The notes below the pieces were generated by a model that saw nothing but the letters and a program-made list of their open reading frames with translations, made no database searches and was not told where the DNA came from. A stretch of DNA of 64,000 nt from Cohnella pontilimi (GTDB lineage Bacteria > Bacillota > Bacilli > Paenibacillales > Paenibacillaceae): positions 372,001 to 436,000 of the forward strand of contig NZ_SUPK01000001.1 of assembly GCF_005049045.1 (NCBI RefSeq). Reading direction: 5' to 3'. The translations under genes and the position numbers were made by a program. Positions 61,978 to 64,000 of this stretch are shown here, piece by piece. Position 1 is the stretch's first letter; every line of letters starts with the position of its first letter.

Positions 61978-62796
61978 TCATCCCATCCTTTGGCAATGGG
62001 GGCAGAAAAACATTTTCCGGCCTGCGGTTTCTCCTTTCTCGAGCGGAGTCCCGCAGCGAACGCAAGGTTCCCCTTCCCTATCATATACCCGGCATCGGTT
62101 GTCGAAACCTCCGGTCAGCGCATCATTCGCCGACAACGGCCGGTCCATATATCCTCCGGCAGCCACCGCTTCCTCCAAAATTTTGCGCATGGAATGATAC
62201 AGACGGTCCGATTTTTCCTGATCAAGCGACGGAATCGGGGTTTCGGGATGAATGAACGCATCGAAGCAGATTTCGTCGGCATAACAGTTTCCGATTCCGG
62301 AAACGAGACGCTGATCGGTCATGGCCGGCTTCAGCTTGCCTCTTCTTGCGGAAAGTCTTTTCCGGAACAGTTCGGGATTCATCCTGGCGTCGAACGGATC
62401 GGGACCCAAATCCTTCAGCTGCTCATTCACCGTTTTGGCGCTCAGCCGATGCAGGTACCCGAGTCTCAGACCGCCGAAGTATAAGTTTTGTCCATTTTCG
62501 AAGCCCAGAATGACCTGAAAATGGCTGTCCTCCTTCGGACCCTCCGCTCCATAAGCCAGCCAGCCGCCCAGCATCAAATGGAGAACGAGACGGTATCCGT
62601 CATCCAAGTGGAACAGCAGCTGTTTGCCGCGGCGTTCCACGAACAAAATCCGGCGGCCAAGCAGCTCTCCGCGGAACGTTGCTTCCGGTTCATTCACGGT
62701 TTTGGGGCGGTTGACGTCGACCCTGGTTATTTTTTGCCCGCTGATCCGCGGAGAAAGCAGTCTGCGGTAATTTTCCATTTCCGGCCATTCCGGCAT
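61978..62796 (-). CDS. Fpg/Nei family DNA glycosylase (divergent MutM)
   Basis: 272 aa from the ATG at 62796, required because the enzyme uses Pro2 exposed after Met removal (MPEWPEMENYRRLL). H2TH region TDQRLVSGIGNCYADEICF (about 154-172), and a C-terminal zinc finger CVRCGTPLEKG with FFCPHCQ. The usual MPELPEVE is MPEWPEME, and the finger has GRKMF instead of GRGTH/Y, so lesion preference may differ from classic 8-oxoguanine MutM. nfo follows after 3 nt. Confidence 0.86.
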   Translation of the reverse strand: MPEWPEMENYRRLLSPRISGQKITRVDVNRPKTVNEPEATFRGELLGRRILFVERRGKQLLFHLDDGYRLVLHLMLGGWLAYGAEGPKEDSHFQVILGFENGQNLYFGGLRLGYLHRLSAKTVNEQLKDLGPDPFDARMNPELFRKRLSARRGKLKPAMTDQRLVSGIGNCYADEICFDAFIHPETPIPSLDQEKSDRLYHSMRKILEEAVAAGGYMDRPLSANDALTGGFDNRCRVYDREGEPCVRCGTPLEKGETAGRKMFFCPHCQRMG

Positions 62797-62813
62797 TCGC
62801 ATTTTCTTCCCTT

Positions 62814-63680
62814 CTATTGGTCGGACGCTGCCGTCCGAAGCAAGATGTCGAGCTCGTCCAAATCGGCGCAAACGGCGTCGGGAAAAGCGTCCGCCTCCCG
62901 GCACTTGGCTTCCCAGTCGGATGCCGTACACAGACCGGTCAGCGTGAGAACCGACGGACACCCGGCAGCACGGGCCGCGGCGATGTCGGTAAACGGATTA
63001 TCTCCAACAGCCCACGTTTCTTCCGGAAGCACACCCGCACGCTTCAACGCATAATCCATGAGGACCGCAGATGGTTTACCGATCACCGTTGGCGAAATGC
63101 CCGTCGCCGCCGTTAATGCGGCTCCGATTGTACCCGCACCCGGCATCAGCCCTTTTTCCGTCGGCAGCAATTTGTCTGGATTGGTCAAAAGGTAAGCGGC
63201 ACCGTTTAGCATATGCCGTACGGCATTGGCGAGTTTCAAATAGGTAAAATCACGATCGATGCCCGACACCACGACGGAAGCGGGCGTTGCATCCGCGTCT
63301 GAGATAAGATGAAGCCCGGCTTTGGTCAACGCCTGACGAAGGCCGCTTTCTCCGATGACATACGCCGAAGCTGCGGCAAAATGCCGCTTGGCATAATCCG
63401 CCGCTGCCAGCGAGGATGTAATAACCTGTTGCGGAGCGGCCGGGATGTTCATCTCGTTGAGATGCTGTGACACTTCTTCCGGGGTGCGGGAAGAGTTGTT
63501 CGTCACATACCAGCATGGAATGTCCCGCTGCTGCAAGGAAGAGATCAAGCGGCCGGCTCCGGGCACACACTCCGTTCCGCGGTACAGCGTGCCGTCCAAA
63601 TCGAACAGCAGCGCCTTGGGAAGGCGCAAGCGCGGAGACCCGTAATACCGGCCGTTGTCGGATAGCGATTGTTCGGACAT
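62814..63680 (-). CDS. HAD-IIA sugar/nucleotide phosphatase (YutF/NagD-like)
   Basis: 288 aa from the ATG at 63680 (GGAGCTGGAG upstream). Motif I LLFDLDGTLYRG, motif II WYVTNNSSRTPEEV, C2-type cap in the middle, motif III Lys in VIGKPSAVLMDYAL and motif IV AVGDNPFTDIAAARAAG. This is the NagD/AraL/YutF subgroup, dephosphorylating small sugar or nucleotide phosphates. The Fpg gene follows after 17 nt. Confidence 0.9.
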   Translation of the reverse strand: MSEQSLSDNGRYYGSPRLRLPKALLFDLDGTLYRGTECVPGAGRLISSLQQRDIPCWYVTNNSSRTPEEVSQHLNEMNIPAAPQQVITSSLAAADYAKRHFAAASAYVIGESGLRQALTKAGLHLISDADATPASVVVSGIDRDFTYLKLANAVRHMLNGAAYLLTNPDKLLPTEKGLMPGAGTIGAALTAATGISPTVIGKPSAVLMDYALKRAGVLPEETWAVGDNPFTDIAAARAAGCPSVLTLTGLCTASDWEAKCREADAFPDAVCADLDELDILLRTAASDQ

Positions 63681-63711
63681 GTCTCCAGCTCCTTCTACTT
63701 GCCTCATCCTG

Positions 63712-64000
63712 TTACTCCGCAAAGCCGGCTGTCTTCTCCAACTGTTCGCGAAGCAGCTTTCGCTTGAGACGATTCACCCGCCGCTCCAGCCGTTCCCTTT
63801 CCTGTCTGCCGGCCGCAGACAGTCGGACGAGTGAAGCCCGGCGGCGAGCAAGCCCAAGCGCGGACTCGGCATAACGCAAAGCAGAGGCGAAGTCTTTGAG
63901 CCGGTGCTCATAGTACATGGCGAGTTCCAAATGCGCCTCCAGCCTCGGCAGACGGGAAGCCTCCGCGAGTGATGCGGCCTGCTCCCACATCGGCACGGCC
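63712..64000 (-). CDS. C-terminal part of a helical/TPR-like protein (possibly YprB-type nuclease)
   Basis: Only the last 96 or so codons are inside the window; the frame runs off the right edge. The visible part is helical, with a TPR-like pair (AHLELAMYYEHRLKDFASAL then RYAESALGLA) and a strongly basic coiled tail (RQERERLERRVNRLKRKLLRE). Such a C terminus is found in YprB-like RNase-H-fold nucleases, but the catalytic domain is out of view, so the identity is a guess. First visible gene of the repair operon. Confidence 0.6.
   Translation of the reverse strand, partial: AVPMWEQAASLAEASRLPRLEAHLELAMYYEHRLKDFASALRYAESALGLARRRASLVRLSAAGRQERERLERRVNRLKRKLLREQLEKTAGFAE

Overview
The window comes from a Gram-positive, endospore-former-type Firmicute, most likely a member of the Paenibacillaceae (Paenibacillus/Cohnella-like). 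The evidence is: strong AGGAGG-type ribosome sites, frequent GTG/TTG starts, G+C a little above half, a bacillithiol S-transferase (bstA), a Bacillus-type pdhABCD operon, DUF2935 and YbjQ proteins, and several conserved proteins I associate with Paenibacillus. The genus cannot be fixed from sequence reading alone. It looks like ordinary chromosome: no rRNA, tRNA, phage, transposase or CRISPR array was seen. Genes are tightly packed; the longest stretch without an annotated gene in the usual size range is about 345 nt (22873-23218), and it holds a 45-codon ORF and a hairpin.

Layout. 1-5.4 kb: partial GH18 glycosidase, acetyltransferases, an HD nucleotidase, gluQRS, and two DinB-fold proteins including bstA. 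5.5-14 kb: an ABC-F ATPase, a membrane-anchored metallophosphoesterase, a TipA-like MerR regulator with a clear self-operator, a His-rich COG0523 GTPase with YbjQ, and a long TPR protein. 14-20 kb: small conserved proteins, a beta-lactamase-fold hydrolase, and a two-gene 2-oxoacid:ferredoxin oxidoreductase. 20-31 kb: SDR, MOSC and orphan ABC ATPase cluster; a small gene under two SOS (LexA) boxes; HAD phosphatase; SWIM-SNF2 helicase; NIF3; glucosaminidase-like protein; gltD. 31-41 kb: folA, an ECF sigma/anti-sigma pair downstream of two extracytoplasmic cupredoxin genes, an AlkA-type glycosylase with thyA, a thioesterase, SDR and FMN reductase, and manC. 41-46 kb: pdhABCD. 46-53.5 kb: esterase, tyrosine phosphatase, TRIC channel, thiN, PhnP-like hydrolase, a nitrilase/GNAT pair and an NlpC/P60 peptidase. 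53.5-64 kb: an operon of Ser/Thr kinase, chrA and a two-component system, then a repair-rich operon (HAD, Fpg/Nei, endonuclease IV, a cyclic-phosphate receiver domain, thioredoxin, ABC ATPase, FtsJ-type methyltransferase) and the 3' end of one further gene.

How the genes fit together. Pyruvate can be oxidised by two routes encoded 21 kb apart, an NAD-linked PDH complex and a possibly pyruvate-using ferredoxin oxidoreductase. DNA maintenance is spread over the window: the HD nucleotidase, thyA, folA, two base-excision glycosylases, endonuclease IV and a LexA-controlled small gene. Envelope and stress sensing is represented by the ECF cupredoxin operon, the kinase-chrA-TCS operon and the MerR regulator. 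The strongest leads for new biology are the doubly LexA-operated 76-aa gene, the kinase fused to a degenerate ParA-like domain, the cupredoxin-ECF operon and a perfect 19-bp palindrome between pdhA and the esterase.
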